DNA of 41,256 nucleotides from Bacteroidota bacterium (GTDB lineage Bacteria; Bacteroidota; Bacteroidia; Flavobacteriales; Flavobacteriaceae): assembly GCA_023457535.1 (NCBI GenBank), contig JAEWLN010000058.1:1-41256 (forward strand), read 5' to 3'. Positions 23,688 to 32,614 of this stretch are shown here, one piece after another. The notes beneath the pieces were generated by a model. The model was given only the letters and a program-made list of their open reading frames with translations. It had not been told where the DNA came from and searched no databases. The first letter of the stretch is position 1. Every line of letters starts with the position of its first letter. Made by a program: the position numbers and the translations under genes.

Positions 23688-25137
23688 TTTGTAATTTTTT
23701 AAGTACGAACGCATCCACAAAAGTACTCGGGATGTAATAGCCCAACTTAATGACCGACAGCCATTTGCTTACAGACATTTCCAGCGGATGCCGTACCATG
23801 CGTTTGAAGTTCGACACGCCCTGGCTCTTCCTGAACTCTTTGTGCACGAAGCGCTGTAATTTGCGGTAGTAGCGCGTTTTGAACGACCCTTTGAACATCA
23901 GGTCCAGATCGTCCGAATCTTTCCAGTTCGCCTTTTGCGAAAGATCGCGCCTGACTTTGTCATAGAACTTCGTGCCCGGCAGCGGATACGAAACGGAAAT
24001 CCCGATGTTGTCCGGCAACAATTCCCGGACCATGCCGATGGTTTTGTCGATATCGCCCGCATTTTCGCCTAGGTATCCAAATTGAAGAAAGAACCCGACA
24101 CGGATCTTTTTTTGCCGGAGCAATCGCGTAGCCTCGTAAATCTGTTCGACTTTGGTGCCTTTGTCCATGGCGTCGAGCACTTTTTGAGAAGCGCTTTCGG
24201 CGCCCACCCAAACTTCCTCGAGTCCGCTTTCGGCGAGCAGGTCGATCATGTCTTCTTTGAGTAACAAATCGACACGGCTTTGAATGTAATACCGGATGTC
24301 GAGACGACGCGCTTTGAGCGCCTGGTTGAATTGGGCCACCCAATTGGGCTTGAGCCCGAAAATGTCATCGCACATCCAAAACCGGCGTACGCCGTATGAA
24401 GTGCGCAAAAATTCAAGATGTTCGGCGATATAAGCCGGTGAATGTGAATTGTAACGGTTGCCGTAGATGGGCTTGGCGCACCAGTTGCATTTGTACGGAC
24501 AGCCTCTCGTGGTGGCTACATTGAGCGTAAAAGGCTGCCCGCTTTCGTGCCAAATAAGTTTGTATTCGTTCATGTCGACTAAATCCCAGGCCGGCAACGG
24601 TAATTCGTCGAGGTTTTGCAGCACGGCGCGGGGAGCGTTTATTTGTGCTGTTGGGCCTTTTTTAAATGCGGTTCCCGCGAGCGCGTCGGTACTACGGCCT
24701 TGCTCGAGTGCGCCCACGAGTTCGAGCAGCGTCAGTTCGCCTTCGCCCAAAATAATGTAATCGGCGCCTTGTTGGAGGTAAAGCCCGGCGTGATCTGTAG
24801 AATCTGAGCTACACACGATCACCGTACAATTTTTCCGCTTGCCCATTTCAATCATCGCAAAACACGCCTCGCGCATGGTGGTCAGGCACATTTTGGTCAG
24901 GTAGTTGAACCCGTCGTCGTAGATGATGAGGTAATCGGGCGCATAGCTTTCGAGCACCGGCAACATACTATCCGGATTCTCGAGCAGGTTGGTGTCAAAC
25001 AGCCGTATGTCATAGCCGTTCTGGCGCATCAGCGAAGCCGCGTACAGTGTGCCCAGCGGTGGGAACGGCGTTTTGTTCTTCCACTGCTTAGGGTCGAGCC
25101 TGTAATAATAGGCGTGTGAAAAAAGCAATCTAGACAT
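23680..25137 (-). CDS. B12-binding-domain-type radical SAM protein (first of three)
   Basis: 485 residues from the ATG at 25137, which overlaps the upstream gene by 8 bases; an 18-residue N-terminal extension in the open frame is unlikely. Domain order is a cobalamin-binding-like domain (PPLGTLYAASLM, GADYIILGEGELTLLELVG) followed by a radical SAM core with CPYKCNWC (Cys213, Cys217, Cys220), WMCDDIFG, VWVGAESASQKVLDAMD and FFLQFGYLGENAGDI. A ~90-residue C-terminal helical tail follows. Such enzymes use a 5'-deoxyadenosyl radical, often with methylcobalamin. Closely related to the protein at 21532-22911. Confidence 0.93.
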   Translation of the reverse strand: MSRLLFSHAYYYRLDPKQWKNKTPFPPLGTLYAASLMRQNGYDIRLFDTNLLENPDSMLPVLESYAPDYLIIYDDGFNYLTKMCLTTMREACFAMIEMGKRKNCTVIVCSSDSTDHAGLYLQQGADYIILGEGELTLLELVGALEQGRSTDALAGTAFKKGPTAQINAPRAVLQNLDELPLPAWDLVDMNEYKLIWHESGQPFTLNVATTRGCPYKCNWCAKPIYGNRYNSHSPAYIAEHLEFLRTSYGVRRFWMCDDIFGLKPNWVAQFNQALKARRLDIRYYIQSRVDLLLKEDMIDLLAESGLEEVWVGAESASQKVLDAMDKGTKVEQIYEATRLLRQKKIRVGFFLQFGYLGENAGDIDKTIGMVRELLPDNIGISVSYPLPGTKFYDKVRRDLSQKANWKDSDDLDLMFKGSFKTRYYRKLQRFVHKEFRKSQGVSNFKRMVRHPLEMSVSKWLSVIKLGYYIPSTFVDAFVLKKLQND

Positions 25138-26032
25138 ATTCTTTGGGCAGTTCGATGTTGTGGATGCGCTTGATTTCCTCGTATTTTTCATTCAGTGCAT
25201 TAATGACCTTTTTCTGGAAATTGAGCGGATGGTGTTTCGAGATGTCTTTGGTTGACTTCAGCGCAATCCTGAAATCGTCGTGCGACATTTGCTTGAACTT
25301 GAGTCGCCAGAACGAGACCGTGACGTGCTTAAAGCCGTAATCCAACGCGGTTCCGGGTTTGGTGGCAAGCAATCTTTCGCAGAGCCGCATCGCTAACGGT
25401 TTGCGAATGTCCGCTGTGGTGGCCAGATTTGGCTGGAACGCGCCGATGATGTCCGAAACCCATGCGTTTTGCTCGTAAAAGCGCGCGAAGGCCTGTTTGC
25501 CCTGAAACGGAATCAGTGTTTTGATCTCAGTGGCCGTAAACCGGTTTTGCTCGGCGACGGTCAATTGCGCCGACGACATAAAATAGTTGATGCAAAAATA
25601 CTTGCGCGAATTGAGCAAAAATAGCTTTTTATACAGCATCAAAAGCGTACGGCAAACCCAAAGCCGCTCCGGCCGTGTAATTACAAAATAATCGATATCG
25701 CTGTGGGCATCATAGTAACCTTTTGACAGCGATCCCGATATGCCCACGCCTTCCACAAACGGGAACTTAGCAATAAAACGCGCCATTTGCTGGGCTTTGG
25801 CAAGCGCTTCTACCGCCATGAGGTTGCCCTTTTCGCGTTTCTCAATGTAATTTCGGCAGGCCGGAACCATGTAATAATCGTCTACTTTGATGATGATCCC
25901 CTGAGCGATCAGTTCTTCCAGGTGCAGCCGCGTGGTTTCGCAATCTTTGGTGATCGAAAAATTGCAGATTTCTTCCAGTTTCAGCGGGTAATTGAAAATG
26001 GAAAAATACAATATGGTTTTAAGTGCGTCCAA
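25130..26032 (-). CDS. nucleotidyltransferase-domain protein, first gene of the operon
   Basis: About 300 residues from the TTG at 26032. The open frame continues to a TTG at 26128, but the extra 32 codons look non-coding, and no in-frame ATG exists near either. An N-terminal winged-helix-like segment (KTILYFSIFNYPLKLEEI) is followed by the nucleotidyltransferase motif GISGSLSKGYYDAHSDIDYF, with the GS and paired Asp residues of Pol-beta-type transferases, and a helical C-terminal half. It might nucleotidylate a small molecule, sugar phosphate or protein. It overlaps the next gene by 8 bases. The promoter was not found. Confidence 0.8.
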   Translation of the reverse strand: MDALKTILYFSIFNYPLKLEEICNFSITKDCETTRLHLEELIAQGIIIKVDDYYMVPACRNYIEKREKGNLMAVEALAKAQQMARFIAKFPFVEGVGISGSLSKGYYDAHSDIDYFVITRPERLWVCRTLLMLYKKLFLLNSRKYFCINYFMSSAQLTVAEQNRFTATEIKTLIPFQGKQAFARFYEQNAWVSDIIGAFQPNLATTADIRKPLAMRLCERLLATKPGTALDYGFKHVTVSFWRLKFKQMSHDDFRIALKSTKDISKHHPLNFQKKVINALNEKYEEIKRIHNIELPKEYV

Positions 26033-26222
26033 AATGGTGATTTTTGCGGATTGATGACTATCGGATGATGGCCTGCCACGCAAAGGGTTGCGTTTGTATT
26101 TTAACGAATTTGTAACAAAATGGAACAATCCGTTTTATTTTATGGCCCGATGTCATTTTCTTGTGGCCGATGCTGTAACACAAAGGGCAAGCGCGAGTCT
26201 ATTCGGGGGTAATCCAGATCAG

Positions 26223-28847
26223 ATGAACCGCATACGCCACCTTTTGCTTTTACTTATCGCCGCCCCGACTGTTTGCGCGCAGTCCGGCCCGGTGGCCAAA
26301 AAAAGTTACACCACGCGCGCGCTGGATAATATCGCATCGCCCCAGATCGATGGAATAATCGATGAAAAAGCATGGGATACGGTGGACTGGACGGGCGATT
26401 TCATCGAAAACCAGCCCGATGAGAACACGCCGCCATCGGAGCAAACGCAATTCAAGATCGTTTACGATAAAAAATTCCTGTATTTCGCTTTCAGGTGCTA
26501 CGACAAAGACCCCAAAGGCATTGTGCGTCGCATGTCGCGCCGTGACGGGTTTGAAGGCGATTGGGTGGAGATCAATATCGACAGCTATAATGACAAGCGC
26601 ACGGCTTTTTCGTTTACCATTTCCGTATCGGGGGTTAAAGGCGACGAATTTGTGTCCGATAACGGAAACAATTGGGACGGTTCCTGGAACCCGATATGGT
26701 ATGTAAAGACCAACATTGATGACCAAGGCTGGACCGCCGAGGTCAAAATTCCGTTCAGCCAGCTCAAATTTGGCAACAGCAAAGAGCAAATCTGGGGTCT
26801 GCAATCCACACGACGGTATTTCCGGGCCGAGGAGCGGTCCGTTTGGCAACGCGTTCCACGTGACGCACCGGGTTGGGTTAGCGAATTTGGCGAATTGCGC
26901 GGACTCATCGACCTTGAGCCGCAAAAACAACTCGAAATACAACCCTTTGTCGTGGCCCAGCAGCAAACCTATGAGGCCGAATCCGGAAATCCGTTTCGTA
27001 CCGGCAACGATTTCAAGCTCAACGGCGGGCTCGATGCGAAAATCGGTGTGACCAATGATTTGACGCTCGATTTGACGATCAACCCCGATTTTGGTCAGGT
27101 AGAAGCAGATCCGGCGGCCATCGCGCTCGACGGTTTCCAGATTTTCTTTGAAGAAAAGCGCCCGTTTTTTGTCGAAAATAAAAACATCTTCAATTTCAGG
27201 TTTGCCGACGGCCAGGACAATTTGTTTTATTCGCGCCGCATCGGTCGCAGTCCGCAGGGTTATCCGGCTACGAATCCAGGCGATTTTGTTGACGTTCCGG
27301 ACAACACCACCATCCTTGGCGCGGCCAAATTCAGCGGAAAAACCAAAAACGGATGGTCTATCGGGGTGCTCGAGAGCGTCACTGCGAGGGAATTTGCGCG
27401 TATTGACAACAACATTTACCGGCGGGATGCGCTGGTCGAACCGATGACAAATTATTTTGTCGGGCGGATCCAAAAGGACATGAATAAGCGGAATACGTTT
27501 GTCGGTGGCATGTTTACGGCCACAAACCGCAATCTGGACGGCATCGAGGCCGATTTTTTACACAGCGCAGCTTACACGGCCGGCCTCGACTTCAACCACA
27601 ATTGGAACAACCGGAAATATTTTGTCACCGCTAATTTTGTGACCAGCCACGTCAAAGGGCACGCCGGGGCCATTGCGGCCACGCAGCGATCGATCACGCA
27701 TTTGTTCCAACGCGCCGATGCCGGCCATCTCGAAGTTGATCCCAACCGCACATCGCTTACCGGAACCGGCGGACGCATTGAAGCAGGGAAGCAAAGTGTC
27801 GGGAATTGGCGGTACTACGGCCTGTTGATGTGGCGTTCGCCTGAACTCGAGCTCAACGACGTCGGGTTTTTGCGCCAGGCCGATGAAATCAGGCAATATG
27901 CGATCCTGACGCACCAAACGCTAAAACCGTTTGCGTATTTCCGACAGGTCAATTCGCGGTTCGAACAAGTCTCGTTTCACGATTTCGAGGGCAATTTCAA
28001 CCTGATGCAGTATTCGCTGAGCGCTAACGCGAACCTGAAAAACAATTGGAACGTCAATGCAAAAGTAAGTTACGCGCCGCGGATCTATAAAAATGCGGTG
28101 TTGCAGGGCGGTCCTCGCTTCCGGTATTCGTCGGAGTTATTCGAATCACTGAATTTCAATACGGATTCGCGCAAAAAGCTGTCGTTTTACAGCGGCGCAT
28201 ACCTGTCCAAAGGCAAAGACAATTCCTTTTTTTATACTGAATACGATGCTGGATTTACATATCGGCCCATCAATGCTTTTACGGTATCGGTCGGGCCGAA
28301 CTACAACCGCAACAGCAACCAGACGCAATATGTCGCACAAGCGGATTATGCAGGCGGCAAGCGTTATTTGATGGCCAATATCGATCAGCGTACGCTCAGC
28401 GCGGCAATTCGGCTCGATTACAACGTCAATCCCAATCTGACGATCCAGTATTACGGACAGCCTTTCATATCCAAAGGGGTTTATTCGCGCTTCAACCGCG
28501 TGGTTCAGCCCGTTGCGGCCCATCATACGGATCGCGTGGCGTGGTTTTCCCAAAACCAATTGTCATTTGACGCTGTATCGGACCAATATGAAGTTGACGA
28601 AAACGCAGACGGCCTCACTGATTACGCGTTTTCGAATCCTGATTTTTCGTTTGTGCAATTCCGATCCAATCTTGTGTTGCGGTGGGAGTACATCCCCGGA
28701 TCAGAAGTGTTTTTGGTTTGGTCACAAGGCATGACCGGATTGGCAAGCCCCGGACAGAATTTGTTTGAAGGGCTGGATTCCCAAATCCTGAATAGAAAAC
28801 CGGAGAATATTTTTTTGATCAAGGCGACGTACCGGTTTGTTTTGTAG
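26223..28847 (+). CDS. DUF5916 outer-membrane protein with N-terminal CBM9-like domain
   Basis: 874 residues from the ATG at 26223; upstream in-frame codons lack similarity, and a signal peptide begins exactly here (LLLLLIAAPTVCAQ). Residues ~28-230 resemble a carbohydrate-binding module 9-like sandwich (SPQIDGIIDEKAWDTVDW, LYFAFRCYDKDP, DWVEINIDSYNDKRTAFSF, WTAEVKIPFSQLKFG). The remaining ~640 residues are alternating aromatic strands typical of an outer-membrane barrel, ending ATYRFVL. Function in the family is not established; surface glycan or peptide binding is a guess. It is divergent from the eleven-gene operon and convergent with the DUF1579 lipoprotein. Confidence 0.92.
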   Translation: MNRIRHLLLLLIAAPTVCAQSGPVAKKSYTTRALDNIASPQIDGIIDEKAWDTVDWTGDFIENQPDENTPPSEQTQFKIVYDKKFLYFAFRCYDKDPKGIVRRMSRRDGFEGDWVEINIDSYNDKRTAFSFTISVSGVKGDEFVSDNGNNWDGSWNPIWYVKTNIDDQGWTAEVKIPFSQLKFGNSKEQIWGLQSTRRYFRAEERSVWQRVPRDAPGWVSEFGELRGLIDLEPQKQLEIQPFVVAQQQTYEAESGNPFRTGNDFKLNGGLDAKIGVTNDLTLDLTINPDFGQVEADPAAIALDGFQIFFEEKRPFFVENKNIFNFRFADGQDNLFYSRRIGRSPQGYPATNPGDFVDVPDNTTILGAAKFSGKTKNGWSIGVLESVTAREFARIDNNIYRRDALVEPMTNYFVGRIQKDMNKRNTFVGGMFTATNRNLDGIEADFLHSAAYTAGLDFNHNWNNRKYFVTANFVTSHVKGHAGAIAATQRSITHLFQRADAGHLEVDPNRTSLTGTGGRIEAGKQSVGNWRYYGLLMWRSPELELNDVGFLRQADEIRQYAILTHQTLKPFAYFRQVNSRFEQVSFHDFEGNFNLMQYSLSANANLKNNWNVNAKVSYAPRIYKNAVLQGGPRFRYSSELFESLNFNTDSRKKLSFYSGAYLSKGKDNSFFYTEYDAGFTYRPINAFTVSVGPNYNRNSNQTQYVAQADYAGGKRYLMANIDQRTLSAAIRLDYNVNPNLTIQYYGQPFISKGVYSRFNRVVQPVAAHHTDRVAWFSQNQLSFDAVSDQYEVDENADGLTDYAFSNPDFSFVQFRSNLVLRWEYIPGSEVFLVWSQGMTGLASPGQNLFEGLDSQILNRKPENIFLIKATYRFVL

Positions 28848-28865
28848 ACAAGTCAGAAAGCCGAT

Positions 28866-28924
28866 TTCCAAAATCCAGATAGTTGTGCATCGATGAGTTT
28901 GCGCCTTGGATCTGGATTTTGGAA
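28866..28924. terminator. 15-bp perfect inverted repeat between convergent genes
   Basis: TTCCAAAATCCAGAT (28866-28880) is the exact reverse complement of 28910-28924, with a 29-base loop. It lies between the ends of the DUF5916 and DUF1579 genes, so it is well placed as a bidirectional terminator or mRNA end-stabilising structure. There is no adjacent long T run on either strand, which makes classic intrinsic termination less certain. Confidence 0.6.
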
Positions 28925-28930
28925 GTTACG

Positions 28931-29587
28931 CTATTTTTTGCGCGTCAACACGATTTCCATTGACTTGTATTCTTTTCCGGACGGATCGGTGTCGAACATT
29001 TCCATTTTGCGCGTGTTGTCGTCCAGGATCGTAAACGTTTCGCGCATGGTTTTGGTTTTGCCCGTCATCGGATCGGCACACTGACCCGAGAGGTTCATCG
29101 TTTTGCTTGCGGCATCATACGCGCCCGTCATGATCATGACACCCGTACCCATGTTGTCTACCCATGTCGACTCGTATTTTTTCGAGGCATTGTTGTAACC
29201 CACCGTTGAAATGCCTTCAAACGGCTGGCCCATCATGTCGCCCGAGTAGCGCGATTCCTGGTAACGGCCGCCCAAAATCATTTTGGTGGAAGCCGTCATG
29301 GTGGTTTTCATTGGTTTTGGATCGTTCGGGCCCATGTACATTGTGGATTCGGCGTTCCAGTTGCCGTTGTCCATAGCGAGCATTTGGTGTGCCTGGCCCG
29401 GTGTGGCGTAATCCTGCCATGCTTTGATCATCGCGGCAGAGTCCATCGGTTGGGCAGCTGCAGTGGTTTCATCTGCGACAGCGGTAGTGTCTGCGGCAGC
29501 CGTATCTGTTACATTGGTTTCTTCTGCTTTTTTGCAGGCAGCCAGACCCACTGCCACGGCCATCAGGAGAACATACATTTTTTTCAT
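28931..29587 (-). CDS. DUF1579 domain lipoprotein
   Basis: 218 residues. The signal peptide ends in the lipobox LAAC (Cys18), followed by a Thr/Ala/Asp-rich linker (~residues 20-50). The DUF1579 domain starts near residue 55 with WQDYATPGQAHQMLA and contains GNWNAEST, KMILGGRYQESRYSG, GYNNASKKYESTWVDNMGTG and LSGQCADPMTGK. The family is a small lipocalin-like beta-barrel of unknown function. It probably sits in the membrane facing the periplasm. It has its own transcript, convergent with the DUF5916 gene. Confidence 0.92.
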   Translation of the reverse strand: MKKMYVLLMAVAVGLAACKKAEETNVTDTAAADTTAVADETTAAAQPMDSAAMIKAWQDYATPGQAHQMLAMDNGNWNAESTMYMGPNDPKPMKTTMTASTKMILGGRYQESRYSGDMMGQPFEGISTVGYNNASKKYESTWVDNMGTGVMIMTGAYDAASKTMNLSGQCADPMTGKTKTMRETFTILDDNTRKMEMFDTDPSGKEYKSMEIVLTRKK

Positions 29588-29667
29588 AAGTATTTCGTTT
29601 TTAGTTGGTTGCGTAAAAGTACAAAAAGCAAACGATACTTATGTTTTAATTTTCAGATCCGTTAAAA

Positions 29668-32490
29668 TCAGTGCGCCTCGAGCCAGTTTGCACCCAGGCC
29701 CATTTCGATTTCAAGCGGCACGTCCATCGCAAAAGCGTTTTCCATTTCGTGCTTGATCATGGGTTGGATTTTATCGACTTCAGACAAATGGACGTCGAAC
29801 ACCAATTCGTCATGTACCTGCAGCAGCATCTTGCTCTTCCAGTTTTCCGAGGTCAGTTTATTGTGGATGTTGATCATCGCAATTTTGATGATGTCCGCCG
29901 CGCTGCCCTGGATAGGCGCATTGACTGCATTTCGTTCAGCCGCGCCGCGCACGACCGCGTTGGCCGAATTGATGTCTTTAAGGTACCGCCGCCTGCCCAA
30001 AATGGTTTGCACATAGCCGTTCTCACGTGCAAAATGGACCTGGTCGCTCATGTATGCTTTGAGTTGCGGATACGTATTGTAATAGGCCGTAATAAGTTCT
30101 GCGGCTTCCGAACGCGACAAATCGGTCTGGTTGCTGAGCCCGAAAGCAGACACGCCGTAAATGATCCCGAAATTGACCGTTTTGGCATTGCTTCGCTGGT
30201 CGCGCGTCACTTCTTCGAGCGGTACGTTGAATACCCTGGCCGCGGTGGAGCGGTGGATGTCTTCTTTTTCCCGAAACGACCGGATCATGTTTTGTTCGCC
30301 GGACAAGGCCGCGATGATGCGCAGTTCGATCTGCGAGTAATCGGCAGACAATAAAGTGTAATTTTCATCGCGCGCGACAAACGCTTTCCGGATGAGCCTG
30401 CCGCGCTCGGTTCTGATCGGAATGTTTTGAAGGTTGGGATTATTGGACGACAAACGGCCTGTGGCGGCAACGGTTTGCATATAATCGGTGTGGACGCGGC
30501 TTGTTTTTGGGTTGACTTGTCCCGGCAGGGCGTTCACATAGGTGCTTTGCAATTTGACGAGCTGGCGCCAGTCCAGAATATCGGCCACAACCGGATTGTC
30601 CTTGGCCAGATAGCTCAGGATCTCTTCGCCGGTGGCATATTGCCCGGTTTTGGTTTTCTTTTGCTTGGCCCCGCCGATCTTGAGTTTGTCGAACAGTATG
30701 TCGCCGAGCTGCTTGGGCGAGCCGAGGTTGAATTTTTCGCCGCACGCCTCATAGATCTTAGATTCGATCGCCTGGACCTCCTTGTCGAACTGACCCGATA
30801 ATTCCTGCAGGAATCCAATGTCGAGCCGGATGCCTTCTGTTTCCATATCGGCAAGGACGGAAAGCAGCGGTACTTCGATCTCGTTAAACAGTTTTTGCGT
30901 TCCGGTCTTCTCGAGAATCGGGGCAAAATGTTGTTTGAGCTGGAATGTCACATCGGCATCCTCGGCGGCATACTCTTTAATTTCTTCGAGCGGCACATCG
31001 CGCATCGACAGTTGGCCCTTGCCTTTTTTGCCAATCAGCGATTCGATCGGCTTGGGCGAATATTTGAGATACGTTTCGGACAAAACGTCCATGTTGTGGC
31101 GCATATCCGGGTTAATCAGGTAGTGCGCGAGCATGGTGTCGAACACCGGACCTTTGATTTCTATGCCGTACTTTTTGAGGATCTTGAGGTCGTATTTGAC
31201 GTTTTGCCCTACTTTCTCGATCGATTCGCTTTGATAAAATGCTGCAAATTTTTGCACGATTGCTTTGGCCGCATCGAAATCCTCGGGTACGGGAACGTAA
31301 AAGCCCTGGCCTTTTTCCCATGAAAATGAAATGCCCACCAAATCTGCGTGGAGCGCGTCAATTCCGGTGGTTTCGGTGTCAAAACTGACCGATTTTTGCT
31401 GCATCAGATTGTTGATCAGCAGCTTTATCGCAAAATCACTTTGGATGCTTTGATAAACATGCGGCGTGTTGTCGAGCGTTTGGTAAAAACGCTCCGCGCT
31501 CGTAGTGCTTTCCTCCTCAAAACCAAACAGCGAAAACTGGTCTTCATTCGATTTTTTGGGTCTGGCCGATGTCTCGCCTGCATTGATTTCGTCGTATTCC
31601 GCGCCGCCGCCAAAAAGTTTGTCGAACTGCGTTTTCATCTGGCGGAATTCGAGCTCGTTGAAGATTGCATCGGTTTTGGCCACGTCCGGCCTGGTCAGCT
31701 CGTAGTCGTGTTCGTCGAAAGTCACATTGCAGTCGGTGATGATCCGGGCGAGTTTCTTGGACATGATGCCCTGTTCCTTGTTGGCTTCGATCTTGTCTTT
31801 GAGCGCGCCTTTGAGCAGGTGCGTGTTCTCGAGCAGGTTTTCCATCGACCCGAATTCGGCCAGTAATTTTTTGGCCGTTTTTTCGCCCACGCCGGGCAGT
31901 CCTGGAATGTTGTCGACCGCATCGCCCATCATGCCCAGGTAGTCGATAACCTGTTCAGGCCTTTCGATCTCGAATTTGGCCAAAACTTCCGGAACGCCCC
32001 AGATTTCGATGTCGTTGCCAAGCCGCGAGGGGCGATACATGAAAATATTCTCAGACACCAGCTGGGCATAGTCTTTATCAGGCGTGACCATATAAACCTG
32101 GTAGCCTTGTTTTTCCGCCTGTTTGGCCACCGTTCCGATCAAATCGTCGGCTTCGCAACCCGCCACTTCGATGATCGGGATGTGCATGGCGCGCAGCAAT
32201 TCCTGAATCCAGGGCACGGCAACCAGGATGGCTTCGGGTGTGGCATCGCGATTGGCTTTGTAACCGGCAAACATTTCGGTGCGCACCGCTGAGCCTTCTT
32301 TGTCGAATGCCACGGCAAGGTGATCAGGTTTTTCGCGTCGGATCACATCGAGCAGCGAGTTCATAAAACCCAGAATGGCTGAGGTATCCATGCCTTTGGA
32401 ATTGATCCTTGGGTTTTTGATCAGGGCATAATAACCGCGGAATATGAGTGCGTAAGCATCGAGCAGGAATAGACGTTTTTGAGCTGACAT
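29668..32490 (-). CDS. polA: DNA polymerase I
   Basis: 940 residues from the ATG at 32490, 20 bases after a TATTTTTG -7 box. Pol I removes RNA primers and fills gaps in replication and repair. The N-terminal 5'-nuclease domain begins LFLLDAYALIFRGYYAL. The 3'-5' exonuclease domain is complete: FDTETTG (Exo I), NVKYDLKIL (Exo II) and YAAEDADVT (Exo III). The polymerase domain has LSADYSQIELRI (motif A), RSNAKTVNFGIIYG (motif B) and LQVHDELVFDV (motif C, Asp894 and Glu895). Proofreading therefore looks intact, unlike many Gram-positive and Thermus homologues. Confidence 0.98.
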   Translation of the reverse strand: MSAQKRLFLLDAYALIFRGYYALIKNPRINSKGMDTSAILGFMNSLLDVIRREKPDHLAVAFDKEGSAVRTEMFAGYKANRDATPEAILVAVPWIQELLRAMHIPIIEVAGCEADDLIGTVAKQAEKQGYQVYMVTPDKDYAQLVSENIFMYRPSRLGNDIEIWGVPEVLAKFEIERPEQVIDYLGMMGDAVDNIPGLPGVGEKTAKKLLAEFGSMENLLENTHLLKGALKDKIEANKEQGIMSKKLARIITDCNVTFDEHDYELTRPDVAKTDAIFNELEFRQMKTQFDKLFGGGAEYDEINAGETSARPKKSNEDQFSLFGFEEESTTSAERFYQTLDNTPHVYQSIQSDFAIKLLINNLMQQKSVSFDTETTGIDALHADLVGISFSWEKGQGFYVPVPEDFDAAKAIVQKFAAFYQSESIEKVGQNVKYDLKILKKYGIEIKGPVFDTMLAHYLINPDMRHNMDVLSETYLKYSPKPIESLIGKKGKGQLSMRDVPLEEIKEYAAEDADVTFQLKQHFAPILEKTGTQKLFNEIEVPLLSVLADMETEGIRLDIGFLQELSGQFDKEVQAIESKIYEACGEKFNLGSPKQLGDILFDKLKIGGAKQKKTKTGQYATGEEILSYLAKDNPVVADILDWRQLVKLQSTYVNALPGQVNPKTSRVHTDYMQTVAATGRLSSNNPNLQNIPIRTERGRLIRKAFVARDENYTLLSADYSQIELRIIAALSGEQNMIRSFREKEDIHRSTAARVFNVPLEEVTRDQRSNAKTVNFGIIYGVSAFGLSNQTDLSRSEAAELITAYYNTYPQLKAYMSDQVHFARENGYVQTILGRRRYLKDINSANAVVRGAAERNAVNAPIQGSAADIIKIAMINIHNKLTSENWKSKMLLQVHDELVFDVHLSEVDKIQPMIKHEMENAFAMDVPLEIEMGLGANWLEAH

Positions 32491-32509
32491 ATCGTATTTT
32501 GTAAGTCTC

Positions 32510-32517
32510 CAAAAATA
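32510..32517 (-). promoter_or_regulatory. -7 box of polA
   Basis: On the minus strand TATTTTTG matches TAnnTTTG, 19 bases before the ATG. The nearest TTG upstream is 24 bases away, a little far for the -33 box. Confidence 0.5.
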
Positions 32518-32614
32518 CGAAACTAATCCACGCCGCGGGGGCAATCGTTAAATTTTATCAAACGCGCGAACCATGCGCTTTATTTCTTTGTTATTTTGTG
32601 CAAAACTTCCTGGA

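Noticed and set aside
26250..27473. 407-codon open frame on the minus strand inside the DUF5916 gene
   Set aside because: It is antisense to a clearly coding gene with signal peptide and domain motifs; long opposite-strand frames are expected with this GC-rich codon use.
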